From Cherax quadricarinatus (taxonomy: Eukaryota > Arthropoda > Malacostraca > Decapoda > Parastacidae): a stretch of DNA of 64,000 nt. The stretch covers positions 5,678,403 through 5,742,402 of the forward strand of contig NC_091391.1 in the NCBI RefSeq assembly GCF_038502225.1. The letters are read 5' to 3'. Below are positions 34,253 through 44,319 of the stretch, in pieces. Position 1 is the first letter of the stretch. Every line of letters begins with the position of its first letter. The position numbers and the translations under genes were made by a program. The notes beneath the pieces were generated by a model. That model ran no database searches. It was not told the DNA's origin and saw only the letters and a list, made by a program, of their open reading frames with translations.

Positions 34253-35160
34253 GGATTTGTCCATGATGTAGGAAGGGCGTTGTAATATGATAATGGGCAT
34301 GATATTAAGGCATATGGATATTTCCTTTGGCATATGGGCATGATCTTTGGGCATGGTCTATGGGTATGATCTTTGAGAATGATGTTTGAGAATGATCTTC
34401 GGGCATTATCTTCGGGCATTATCTTCGGGCATTATCTTCAGGCATGATCTTTGGACACAATCTCTGGACATGATCTTTGGGTATGATCTTTGGGCAAAAT
34501 ATTTGACATACTTCCTTCTCTCCTATACATCAAACCTTTACGAGGTCAAGACACTAGCATCACAAAAGGTCAAATTCCTGTCTTCCCCAAGAGGTCATTT
34601 CCCAGGCGTCTTGAAAAGGTCAATCCCCACACAGTCTTGTTAAGTAGCCTTTCCAGCCACAAGAGGAATTTAAAAAGGAATTCAAAGAGTATTCGTTCTG
34701 TTAGGGAAAGCTTCGACGAATGTGGGTTGTGGGGTTGAACTGTATCTGGTGGTGGGTTCAACTCTGCAACCCCGTTCTTGTGCAATTTTCAGATCTTGAG
34801 GTGCTGTTTTAAACTTGCTGTTTTTCTTAGTTTAATTTCTTTCCTAGCTTTACTAAACTAAGGTTAAACTAGAATATACTAACTTAATCAAAGCTGACCC
34901 CCATTAAACCAATCGTAACCAAAACATATCTATCGTAACCCAAGGCTTACCTATCGTAACTCAAAGTCTACATATCGTAACTCAATCCATCCTAAATTAA
35001 CCCAAGTTAATTTAATCTATCCTAACTTAGCCTAAAGTTAATGGTGTTTGTAAGTCAAGGAACACTTAAAAAGTGTCGATTTGAATCTCTCATAAAGTTA
35101 AAATTGTGAAAACATGATAATTTGCTCTCTGATAGGATGAGGGTAGACATACCCTCACTT
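34253..35160. other. No gene seen; degenerate short repeats
   Basis: About 34310-34500 repeats a degenerate 17-18-bp motif (GGGCATGATCTTT). About 34900-35040 holds degenerate ATCGTAACTCAA repeats. No supportable coding region. Confidence 0.5.
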
Positions 35161-35420
35161 CCTCTCCCCTCACTCTGCAGGTGAGGGAGGGGTGAGGCTG
35201 ATGTACTCACGATACACTTCTCTCACACTGCCTAGGTTGAGGTATTGATGGGTAAACTTCTCCCTCACAGTAACTGTAGAGGAGGGAGAGAGGAAGCCAG
35301 TTACAAACCCCCCTACACACTGCCTGGGTGGTATTGGTCGGAGATATCCTCCCACACACTGCTGGTGTGGGAGGGTGAAGCGGTTGTACCTACAATATAC
35401 TTCTACACTGCCTGGGAGGT

Positions 35421-35426
<6 letters not shown>
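35161..35426. repeat. Diverged tandem copies around CACTGCCTGGG
   Basis: Three or four diverged copies of a ~75-bp segment containing ACACTGCCTGGGTGGTAT-like and GAGGGTGAAG-like parts, ending at a (TA)n tract. Confidence 0.5.

Positions 35427-35506
<80 letters not shown>
35427..35506. repeat. (TA)n tract
   Basis: Pure TA dinucleotide run. Confidence 0.97.
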
Positions 35507-35509
<3 letters not shown>

Positions 35510-36419
35510 TGAGAAAACGTGCAGATAAAAAAAGATAAGTGTATAAACAGGGAATAATCACTAGAATTTTGGTCTCGACCCATACTGTCTACGTCAGAAA
35601 AAGCTGTTGTCTGTTGAAACAGTGTATAGAACGACATCCACTGGTCTTCCTGTAACTGTTGTGTACCCATCCTCTGACTGGAGACTCAACAGTACTTATG
35701 AGTTTCTATGTATAGTGAGTAACGTTCTTCTACATAGTTTAAATATTCATTGGACAGCTCTGAGTCTGTCAGTGTAGCGCGAGTTAACGTGTATTTTAGG
35801 CCTTATTACCCAGCTCTGAGAGGTACTGGGCTGGGTAGTAGGCCTCTGGATTGATCCTACAGCCTCCCAGAAATGGGTGATAATCAGGATTGATCCGTGA
35901 GAGGGGAGGAAAAGCCTCGATCTCCCCATCAACATTTCCTCACTGGCATCAAGGTAGCGGAGATGTGTGTGTCTTAGTTCTGTCAAAGTCAGTATTTGCA
36001 AGCTACAGCAGCCCTTTGCGCCCCGTCTGCCGCAGCTGCGGTACCTACCCAGCTATTGAGCTTCTCAAGCATGATACATAGAACGACAACGTGAGAAAGG
36101 AACGTAAATAAGTAGCTTAAAACGTTCCTATCTCACAAAATATATGACACTCAACTCCAGCTGCCCCATGAAAGATGACAGCCTCCCTTAATATAAGAAA
36201 CAATATCTCTTGCTGTCACACACACACACACACAAACACCTGACAAACATCTCACATCAGCCACAACAATCATGTAGGATACGTCAGAGGCAAATTCTAC
36301 AGTCTACCCTCTACAACACTGTCCTTAAAATTCCACCAGTATAATGGAACCTTTGCTTGTTTCATCTGTAAGTCATTTACCTATTAAATCATATATTAAC
36401 AAGGCTTTTTACTTACCTA
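35507..36419. other. No gene seen
   Basis: Mixed low-copy sequence with no convincing coding region, RNA or repeat. A short ORF on the plus strand at 35890-36081 has no recognisable domain. Confidence 0.4.
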
Positions 36420-36505
36420 GATAAATTACCTGGAGTTTACCTGGCGAGGGTTTCGGAGGTCAATGCCCCCGCGGCTCGGTCTGAGACCAAGCCTATGTTT
36501 GAAAA
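36420..36505 (-). mobile_element. LINE-B 3'-end fragment
   Basis: The sequence with GTTTACCTGG and CGGCTCGGTCTG matches the 62086-62140 segment that lies beside the LINE-B C-terminal codons, in the same orientation. It is probably a short 3' remnant of the same family. Confidence 0.5.
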
Positions 36506-36621
36506 GATTTCTGATCTTGGTAATAGACCTACTTGACTGTTGTATGTAAATGGAATGCAATACCCAGAAGATAATAAACAATTACACATATTTGCAACAT
36601 CTGGGTGACTTTACTGGCAGA

Positions 36622-37197
36622 TACCCAGATGTTGCACAGATACCCAGATGTTGCACAGATACCCAGATGTTGCACAGATACCCAGATGTTGCACAGATAC
36701 CCAGATGTTGCACAGATACCCAGATGTTGCACAGATACCCAGATGTTGCACAGATACCCAGATGTTGCACAGATACCCAAATGTTGCACAGATACCCAAA
36801 TGTTGCACAGATACCCAAATGTCGCACAGATACCCAAATGTCGCACAGATACCCAAATGTCGCACAGATACCCAAATGTTGCACAGATACCCAAATGTTG
36901 CACAGATACCCAGATGTTGCACAGATACCCAGATGTTGCACAGATACCCAGACGTTGCACAGATACCCAGACGTTGCACAGATACCCAGACGTTGCACAG
37001 ATACCCAGACGTTGCACAGATACCCAGATGTTGCACAGATACCCAGACGTTGCACAGATACCCAGACGTTGCACAGATACCCAGACGTTGCACAGATACC
37101 CAGACGTTGCACAGATACTCAGACGTTGCACAGATACCCAGACGTTGCACAGATACCCAGACGTTGCACAGATACTCAGACGTTGCACAGATACCTA
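36622..37197. repeat. 19-bp minisatellite
   Basis: About 30 units of AGATACCCAGATGTTGCAC, with an orderly change from GATGTT to AAATGTC/AAATGTT and then GACGTT variants along the array. Open 19-residue-period frames on both strands are artefacts. An inverted copy of the unit core, GCAACATCTGGGT, sits just left of the array (36594-36606). Confidence 0.95.
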
Positions 37198-37225
37198 AAT
37201 GTAGCATTTGCCTGTTTCCATTGTT

Positions 37226-39388
37226 TTGGTCCTGGGACTCACGCTGCTGAGATCTGAGGACCACTGAGGTAATCCCTGGTCTTGGGACTCACACTGCTGA
37301 GATCTGAGGACCACTGAGGTAATCCCTGGTCTTGGGACTCACACTGCTGAAATCTGAGGACCACTGAGGTAATCCCTGGTCTTGGGACTCACACTGCCGA
37401 GATCTGAGGACCACTGAGGGAATCCCTGGTCTTGGGACTCACACTGCCGAGATCTGAGGACCACTGAGGTAATCTCTGGTCTTGGGACTCACACTGCTGA
37501 GATCTGAGGACCACTGAGGTAATCCCTGGTCTTGGGACTCACACTGCTGAGATCTGAGGACCACTGAGGTAATCCCTGGTCTTGGGACTCACACTGCTGA
37601 GATCTGAGGACCACTGAGGCAATCCCTGGTCTTGGGACTCACACTGCCGAGATCTGAGGACCACTGAGGTAATCCCTGGTCTTGGGACTCACACTGCCGA
37701 GATCTGAGGACCACTGAGGTAATCTCTGGTCTTGGGACTCACACTGCTGAGATCTGAGGACCACTGAGGTAATCCCTGGTCTTGGGACTCACACTGCTGA
37801 GATCTGAGGACCACTGAGGTAATCCCTGGTCTTGGGACTCACACTGCCGAGATCTGAGGACAACTGAGGTAATCCCTGGTCTTGGGACTCACACTGCCGA
37901 GATCTGAGGACCACTGAGGTAATCCCTGGTCTTGGGACTCACACTGCTGAGATCTGAGGACCACTGAGGTAATCCCTGGTCTTGGGACTCACACTGCTGA
38001 GATCTGAGGACCACTGAGGCAATCCCTGGTCTTGGGACTCACACTGCCGAGATCTGAGGACCACTGAGGTAATCCCTGGTCTTGGGACTCACACTGCCGA
38101 GATCTGAGGACCACTGAGGTAATCTCTGGTCTTGGGACTCACACTGCTGAGATCTGAGGACCACTGAGGCAATCCCTGATCTTGGGACTCACACTGCCGA
38201 GATCTGAGGACCACTGAGGTAATCCCTGGTCTTGGGACTCACACTGCCGAGATCTGAGGACCACTGAGGTAATCCCTGGTCTTGGGACTCACACTGCCGA
38301 GATATGAGGACCATTGAGGTAATCCCTGGTCTTGGGACTCACACTGCCGAGATCTGAGGACCACTGAGGTAATCGCTGGTCTTGGGACTCACACTGCCGA
38401 GATATGAGGACCATTGAGGTAATCCCTGGTCTTGGGACTCACACTGCTGAGATCTGAGGACCACTGAGGTAATCCCTGGTCTTGGGACTCACACTGCCGA
38501 GATCTGAGGACCACTGAGGTAATCCCTGGTCTTGGGACTCACACTGCCGAGATCTGAGGACCACTGAGGTAATCCCTGATCTTGGGACTCACATTGCTGA
38601 GATCTGAGGACCACTGAGGTAATCCCTGGTCTTGGGACTCACACTGCCGAGATATGAGGACCACTGAGGTAATCCCTGGTCTTGGGACTCACACTGCTGA
38701 GATCTGAGGACCACTGAGGTAATCCCTGGTCTTGGGACTCACACTGCTGAGATCTGAGGACCACTGAGGTAATCCCTGGTCTTGGGACTCACACTGCTGA
38801 GATCTGAGGACCACTGAGGTAATCCCTGGTCTTGGGACTCACACTGCTGAGATCTGAGGACCACTGAGGTAATCCCTGGTCTTGGGACTCACACTGCTGA
38901 GATCTGAGGACCACTGAGGTAATACCTGGTCTTGGGACTCACACTGCCGAGATCTGAGGACCACTGAGGTAATCCCTGGTCTTGGGACTCACACTGCCGA
39001 GATCCGAGGACCACTGAGGTAATCCCTGGTCTTGGGACTCACACTGCCGAGATCTGAGGACCACTGAGGTAATCCCTGGTCTTGGGACTCACACTGCTGA
39101 GATCTGAGGACCACTGAGGTAATCCCTGGTCTTGGGACTCACACTGCTGAGATCTGAGGACCACTGAGGTAATCCCTGGTCTTGGGACTCACACTGCCGA
39201 GATCTGAGGACCACTGAGGTAATCCCTGGTCTTGGGACTCACACTGCCGAGATCTGAGGACCACTGAGGTAATCCCTGGTCTTGGGACTCACACTGCCGA
39301 GATCTGAGGACCACTGAGGTAATCCCTGGTCTTGGGACTCACACTGCCGAGATCTGAGGACCACTGAGGTAATCCCTGGTCTTGGGCA
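37226..39388. repeat. 50-bp minisatellite, part 1
   Basis: About 43 units, each with GAGATCTGAGGACCACTGAG and GTAATCCCTGGTCTTGGGAC. CTGCTGAG and CTGCCGAG variants alternate. Rare variants recur 400 bp (8 units) apart (GAGGCAATCC near 37617 and 38017; AATCTCTGG at 37721 and 38121), indicating block duplication. Confidence 0.95.
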
Positions 39389-39422
39389 TAAAATTACGTT
39401 AATTTAATGTAACTGATAATTA

Positions 39423-39885
39423 TTAAGGACGAGACAGAGCGTCAGCAATTACATTACAATGACCACTTATGTGTTTTATACTCATAGAATAAGGTTGGAT
39501 TCTGACGTCCCACCTCATGATCCTAGCATTTTTATTTTTCAAAGTGTTTATGTAGGTGAGTGGATTGTGGTCTGAAAAAACGTTAATTTTAAATGGGGAA
39601 GTGTCCAAATACTCGTCAAAATGTTCCAAGGACACCACAAGAGCTAGAGCCTCTTTCTCAATAGTGGCATAATTTTTCTGGTGTCGTTGGAGCTTAGATG
39701 AATAGTAGCATATAGGATGGAGAATGTCAGTGGATGTTGACTGCTGGAGCAGCACAGCGCCCACTGCATAACCACTCGCATCTATATGTAAAAAGAAGGG
39801 AAGATTTAAATTAGGACTTTTCAACACAGGAGCAGAGGAAAGCAAACGTTTCAATCTTTTGAACGAGTCTGTCTGAACAATCTCT
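39423..39885 (-). pseudogene. RNase H domain of the same pol, after a frameshift
   Basis: In another frame from the RT, it gives LPFFLHIDASGYAVGAVLLQ, YSSKLQRHQKNYATIEKEAL, VFSDHNPLTYI and HISGHCNVIADALSRP, then TAA at 39423-39425. This is the typical Ty3/gypsy RNase H set with catalytic D, E and D. The frameshift relative to RT lies at about 39860-39885. Confidence 0.85.
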
Positions 39886-41540
39886 AGTCCAGGTGAACTG
39901 AACTTTGCTACTAGTAAGCTCAGTGAGAGGAGCTGCAATCTGAGAAAAGTTTGGACAGAACCTGCGATAATATCCTGCCATACCCAGGAATCTCTGTACT
40001 CCCTTCCTATCCTGTGGCACTGGAAATTCAGAAATTGCACGAACCTTAGCCTCAATAGGAGCAACCTCACCTTGGCCGATACAAAAGCCTAGATAGGTAA
40101 TCTTGGCTTGACCAAAACTACATTTAGCTAAGTTAACAGTGAAGTTGTAGTGCGCCAGTCTCGCAAACAATGCTCTGAGACGCGTCAAGTGCTGTTCCCA
40201 CTCGTCACTGTACACCACAAAGTCGTAGGCTTCTAGTCCCTCTAAGTTGTGGGTCAACTCGTTCATTATACGTTTGAATGAAGAAGCCGCGTTACATAGG
40301 CCGAAGGGGGTGACGAGGTAATTAAACAGTCCATCTTGAACAGTAAAAGCAGATATTTCTTGAGCACGTTCAGTAATCGGGACTTGATAATAGCCTCGTA
40401 AGAGATCTAAACGGCTGACAAACTGGGCTCCTGACACACGGTCAATAAGGTCGTCAATGCGAGGTATAGGATAACCATCAGGCAAGGTGACAGAGTTCAC
40501 TTTCCTGTAATCAGTGCACATCCTGAAACTACCGTCAGGTTTAGGCACTAAAATACATGGAGATGCCCATGGACTTTTACTGCGTTCAATAAGTCCGTGA
40601 GATAACAGAAAATCAACCTCTTCTGTCAATGCTTTATGCTTCGTTGGACTCATCCTATATGGTGATTGCTTAGTGGGTGATACTCCCTGTACATCAACGT
40701 CATGTACACCCAGAGTACAACGTTTAGGAACATCACTGAACAATTCGGGGAATTGCAAAATCATGTTTTTAATATCACCAGCTTTATCAATCCCAAGGTT
40801 ACTAAGAAAATCGTCTAGTGGTTGTAGAGTCACTGAATTTTCTAAACGCACCTCTATACCTCTAGAGATGTCAGGTAGACTGACGTTTTCTTCCTCTGTC
40901 CTAGGAAGAATAGAAGTAGTAGGTAGAGGACTAGCGTAGTATGCCTTAAGCTGGTTAACATGGTACACATGATTAGATTTCTTTTTCCCAGGCGTACGTA
41001 CCAAATAATTTACGTCGCTAAGCCTTTTCACTACTTCCAGGGGACCATCATACCTGGCTTGTAGAGCATGACCTGGTACTAATTTCCGAGCCATCACCTT
41101 ATCTCCTGCTTTAAAAGAGCGAGAGACAGCACGCTTGTCATAATGTTGCTTCATTCTAGCTTGGGCTGAAACTAGGTTTTTCGAAGCTAGCTCTCTAGCG
41201 GCTGTCAAATGTTGCTGCATTAATGAAGGTGAAGTACTCAATGATGGATTTGATTTTCCAGTCCACACGTCTTTCAACACTGCGAGAGGACCACGCACTT
41301 GGTGTCCGAATAGTAATTCAAACGGACTAAACCCGAGACTTTCTTGCTCACTTTCTCTCATAGCGAACAGAAGAAAAGGTATACCCTCATCCCAGTCTCT
41401 AGAAAAATGTTCACAATAAGCTCTCATCATGGACTTCAGTGTCTGATGAAATCTCTCTAGAGCACCTTGTGACTGTGGATGATAACTGGTTGAGAGTACA
41501 GACTTTATTCCTAGGTGGGATAATGCTTCTCGAAAGATTT
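39850..41540 (-). pseudogene. Integrase (3' half) + reverse transcriptase, single frame, YxDD box damaged
   Basis: Integrase: YHPQSQGALERFHQTLK carries the last catalytic Glu; then FSPFELLFGH and a C-terminal module with GDKVMARKLVPG and HVYHVNQLKAYY. It continues without a break into RT: SPWASPCILVPKPDGSFRMC, LDLLRGYYQVPI and TPFGLCNAASSF. At the catalytic box the protein reads EAYDFVVYSDEW where related elements read AYxDDxVVYS; two residues including one Asp are missing (six bases, in frame). The RT should be inactive. The two upstream integrase Asp residues are also lost with the truncated end. Confidence 0.85.
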
Positions 41541-41596
41541 TATACATTATATACATATACATCATATACATTGTAACCCATTCAAGGGTTGCAACA

Positions 41597-42534
41597 CTGA
41601 GGTAATCCCTGGTCTTGGGACTCACATTGCTGAGATCTAAGGACCACTGAGGTAATCCCTGGTCTTGGGACTCACACTGCTGAGATCTGAGGACCACTGA
41701 GGTAATCCCTGGTCTTGGGACTCACTTTGCCGAGATCTGAGGACCACTGAGGTAATCCCTGGTCTTGGGACTCACACTGCTGAGATCTGAGGACCACTGA
41801 GGTAATCCCTGGTCTTGGGGCTCACACTGCTGAGATCTGAGGACCACTGAGGTAATCCCTGGTCTTGGGACTCACACTGCCGAAATCTGAGGACCACTGA
41901 GGTAATCCCTGGTCTTGGGACTCACACTGCTGAGATCTGAGGACCACTGAGGTAATCCCTGGTCTTGGGACTCACACTGCCGAGATCTGAGGACCACTGA
42001 GGTAATCCCTGGTCTTGGGACTCACACTGCTGAGATCTGAGGACCACTGAGGTAATCCCTGGTTTTGGAACTCACACTGCCGAGATCTGAGGACCACTGA
42101 GGTAATCCCTGGTCTTGGGACTCACACTGCTGAGATCTGAGGACCACTGAGGTAATCCCTGGTCTTGGGACTCACACTGCTGAGATCTGAGGACCACTGA
42201 GGTAATCCCTGGTCTTGGGACTCACACTGCCGAGATCTGAGGACCACTGAGGTAATCCCTGGTCTTGGGACTCACACTGCTGAGATCTGAGGACCACTGA
42301 GGTAATCCCTGGTCTTGGGACTCACACTGCCGAGATCTGAGGACCACTGAGGTAATCCCTGGTCTTGGGACTCACACTGCTGAGATCTGAGGACCACTGA
42401 GGTAATCCCTGGTCTTGGGACTCATACTGCCGAGATGTGAGGACCACTGAGGTAATCGCTGGTCTTGGGACTCACACTGATGAGATCTGAGGACCACTGA
42501 GGTAATCCCTGGTCTTGGGACTCACACTGCCGAG
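41597..42534. repeat. 50-bp minisatellite, part 2
   Basis: The same unit as 37226-39388, about 19 copies, continuing on the other side of the pol fragment. It ends at CGAG, the left target-site duplication of the solo LTR. Confidence 0.95.
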
Positions 42535-43460
42535 TGTGATGTAGTTCAGCTGGGCTTGTGAGGTCTCTAGGGAGACCTAATTTAACCAATTATATGGTCA
42601 CACCTTGCCTTGGCAAACGTCTGTAGCCACGCCCACGTCTGAGGTCTTTTGTTCTTGACGGCGTCAGACCTAGGCGTCAGGTCGTACACGTGGTTGTGGA
42701 GGGTGCTTGGACCACGATATAAGCCCAAGGAACAGCTGAGCAGAGGAGATTCGAGCGGAGCTGCTGCTGGGGTGCAGAGCTCCTGAGCGGAGATTCGAGC
42801 AGAGCTGCTGCTGGGGTGCAGAGCTCCTGAGAGGAGATTCGAGCGGAGCTGCTGCTGGGGTGCAGAGCTCCTGAGCAGAGATTCGAGCGGAGCTGCTGCT
42901 GGGGTGCAGGGCTCGGGAGAAGGCTGCTGAAGTCTCTGGAGGAGACTGTTGGAGGCACTGGGCAGAGTACTGGCTTGGCGCAGTACTCGTGCTGTGTACG
43001 TCTTGGGACCTGTGGCTTAGTTCCTGCAGTGAACTGTCCTCTGAACTATATTGTAAGTTATATTCATTTTGGTCAAGTTGATTGTATTCCCTGTCTCACT
43101 GCTTATGTGTACCACCCTAGTTATCTAAACCACAATAATGTTCTCCTGTTCCCAAATATATTATTGTACAAAGACTTAATAATAAACTGTGTTTGAGTAG
43201 AATAGTAATATTCACGGTCCCCGTTATTTGCTATTCCTATTTCTTATATTTTATTATGTTTAGTTAAAGTAGTGAGAGGGTGAGTAGTGTGGAGTGTAGA
43301 GTAATGAGAGGTGAAGATGTAGTCACCAGTGACCTCACATTACCTACCTACCTACCTCCGCTAATCATCTCTCCTACCACCTCGCCTGCCTGTCCCCTGC
43401 CTACTGACTCCCTCCGCATTACCCCCCATATTCCCCAAACCAATACCCCCCTACATGACA
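42535..43460 (+). mobile_element. Complete solo LTR (926 bp) with 4-bp target-site duplication
   Basis: It begins TGTGATGTAG and ends CTACATGACA; the ends are imperfect inverted repeats (9 of 10) with the canonical TG...CA. CGAG flanks both sides (42531-42534 and 43461-43464), and removing the insert plus one CGAG restores the 50-bp repeat unit exactly. Inside are a TATA box (ATATAA at 42717-42722), four 44-bp tandem repeats (42746 to about 42921) and AATAAA at 43181-43186. Orientation is plus from TATA and polyadenylation order. No internal sequence remains, so it arose by LTR-LTR recombination or the rest was lost. Confidence 0.9.
42746..42921. repeat. Four 44-bp repeats within the LTR
   Basis: Copies begin near 42746, 42790, 42834 and 42878, each with GAGATTCGAGC and GGAGCTGCTGCTGGGGTGCA. 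They lie just downstream of the TATA box, so they would be in the 5' part of the transcript. Confidence 0.9.
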
Positions 43461-44150
43461 CGAGATCTGAGGACCACTGAGGTAATCCCTGGTCTTGGGA
43501 CTCACACTGCCGAGATCTGAGGACCACTGAGGTAATCCCTGGTCTGGGGACTCATACTGCCGAGATGTGAGGACCACTGAGGTAATCCCTGGTCTTGGGA
43601 CTTACACTGCTGAGATCTGAGGACCACTGAGGTAATCCCTGGTCTTGGGACTCACACTGCCGAGATCTGAGGACCACTGAGGTAATCCCTGGTCTTGGGA
43701 CTTACACTGCCGAGATCTGAGGACCACTGAGGTAATCCCTGGTCTTGGGACTCACACTGCCGAGATCTGAGGACCACTGAGGTAATCCCTGGTCTTGGGA
43801 CTCACACTGTCGAGATCTGAGGACCACTGAGGTAATCCCTGGTCTTGGGACTCACACTGCTGAGATCTGAGGACCACTGAGGTAATCCCTGGTCTTGGGA
43901 GTCACACTGCTGAGATCTGAGGACCACTGAGGTAATCCCTGGTCTTGGGACTCACACTGCTGAGATCTGAGGACCACTGAGGTAATCCCTGGTCTTGGGA
44001 GTCACACTGTCGAGATCTGAGGACCACTGAGGTAATACCTGGTCTTGGGACTCTCACTGCTGAGATCAGAGGACCACTGAGGTAATCCCTGGTCTTGGGA
44101 CTCACACTCGTGAGATCTGAGGACCACTGAGGTAATTCCTGGTCTTGGGA
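43461..44150. repeat. 50-bp minisatellite, part 3
   Basis: About 14 more copies of the same 50-bp unit, beginning at the right CGAG duplication of the solo LTR. Includes rare variants (GGTCTGGGG, ACTGTCGAG). Confidence 0.95.
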
Positions 44151-44319
44151 CCACTCAAGGAGCGACTCAAGACAGAATTAAGACCAAAAGAATAGAGAAG
44201 CATTGCAGTAGGCCTACTGCATTAGGCCTACTGGTTAATTTTACCAAGTTATCAACATCACTTTATGTCAGACGTGTCCTTGTAAGAGGCACTGCCAGAG
44301 CTTTAGTAAGTCACCGTGA
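44151..44319. other. Junction between two arrays, nothing recognised
   Basis: Short unique segment with AGGCCTACTG motifs and no coding signal. Confidence 0.4.

Larger units (their letters stand above)
39389..41596 (-). mobile_element. LTR-retrotransposon pol fragment with integrase upstream of RT (Gypsy/Ty3 type)
   Basis: On the minus strand the order is integrase C-terminal half, GPY/F-like module, RT, RNase H, stop. The sequence types are Gypsy/Ty3, but Ty3/gypsy elements normally have integrase last. The first integrase part is cut off at a TATACA-rich low-complexity stretch (41540-41590). No LTRs, gag or protease are visible. Both ends abut the 50-bp array, so the fragment lies inside it. 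Confidence 0.85.
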
